A DNA stretch of 54,718 bases from an uncultured Porphyromonadaceae bacterium (lineage in GTDB: Bacteria; Bacteroidota; Bacteroidia; Bacteroidales; Muribaculaceae): NCBI GenBank assembly GCA_947175495.1, contig CAMWNB010000011.1:1-54718 (forward strand), written 5' to 3'. Below the pieces are notes generated by a model that made no database searches, was not told where the DNA came from, and saw nothing but the letters and a program-made list of their open reading frames with translations. Positions 54,628-54,718 of the stretch are shown piece by piece (the stretch's first letter is position 1; the number at the start of each line of letters is the position of its first letter). Both the position numbers and the translations under genes were made by a program.

Positions 54628-54718
54628 ACCCCGTTCCCCAATATTTGTTAACGCCGGGGTCGTATATCTCTGAGTGATTTTTGTCTTGTGACGAAGGAGC
54701 GTAGCCTTTGCTACGTGA
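54627..54718 (+). other. Tail with two hairpins
   Basis: GACCCCG/CGGGGTC (54627-54633 with 54655-54661) lacks a T run, so it is a weak terminator candidate. CGTAGC-CTTT-GCTACG sits at the very end of the window. No gene is seen. Confidence 0.35.

Overview
The window looks like a chromosomal segment of a GC-rich gut Bacteroidales, probably Muribaculaceae-like. This rests on recurrent promoters of the Bacteroidetes type (TTTG, about 20 nt, TAnnTTTG), typical gene families (DUF4290-RimM, DUF4923, DUF4924, type B T9SS C-terminus, UpxY-type NusG, methylmalonyl-CoA mutase pair) and near absence of Shine-Dalgarno sites. Genes are tightly packed, often with ATGA overlaps. I saw no tRNA, rRNA, CRISPR array or transposase.

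Left part (1-21.5 kb). A toprim primase-like gene (cut by the window edge) and a RepA-like ATPase are bracketed by two inverted arrays of a 10-bp repeat. Next comes a five-gene + strand operon (GH97, GHL10, GT2, phosphoribosyltransferase, HAD) that ends inside the convergent ABC-F gene. Then follow ftsE, a DUF4923 protein, a TrkH/TrkA potassium system, a lipoprotein, a Rel-type (p)ppGpp synthetase with a decayed HD site, mutA-mutB, and a PepSY-like lipoprotein.

Middle (21.5-32 kb). A minus-strand exopolysaccharide or capsule operon, much more AT-rich than its flanks, reads: UpxY-type regulator, TupA-like ATP-grasp, QueC-like PP-loop enzyme, acyltransferase 3, GT2, Wzx, Wzy/EpsG, two GT4, hexapeptide acyltransferase. 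The regulator is the most unusual gene here: one ORF that joins a tyrosine-recombinase-like region, lacking its catalytic residues, to an UpxY/NusG domain. The operon also carries three simple-sequence tracts (G8, G9 and a 13-nt CA tract) that could allow phase variation. Upstream are an orphan umuD, a DPM1-like GT2 and proS.

Right part (35-54.7 kb). A secreted nitroreductase faces a long minus-strand operon (T9SS type B protein, lytic transglycosylase, uvrA, DUF4290, rimM, small acidic protein, OmpA-like, yjbQ). Then come an AraC regulator, TrpB2, an HD hydrolase diverging from a secreted GH51 arabinofuranosidase, and an operon HAD-recR-GNAT-ridA-DUF4924-LTA-synthase-like-PAP2, followed by a ThiF-family E1-like gene.

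Most functions are inferred from motifs read by eye; no database search was possible.
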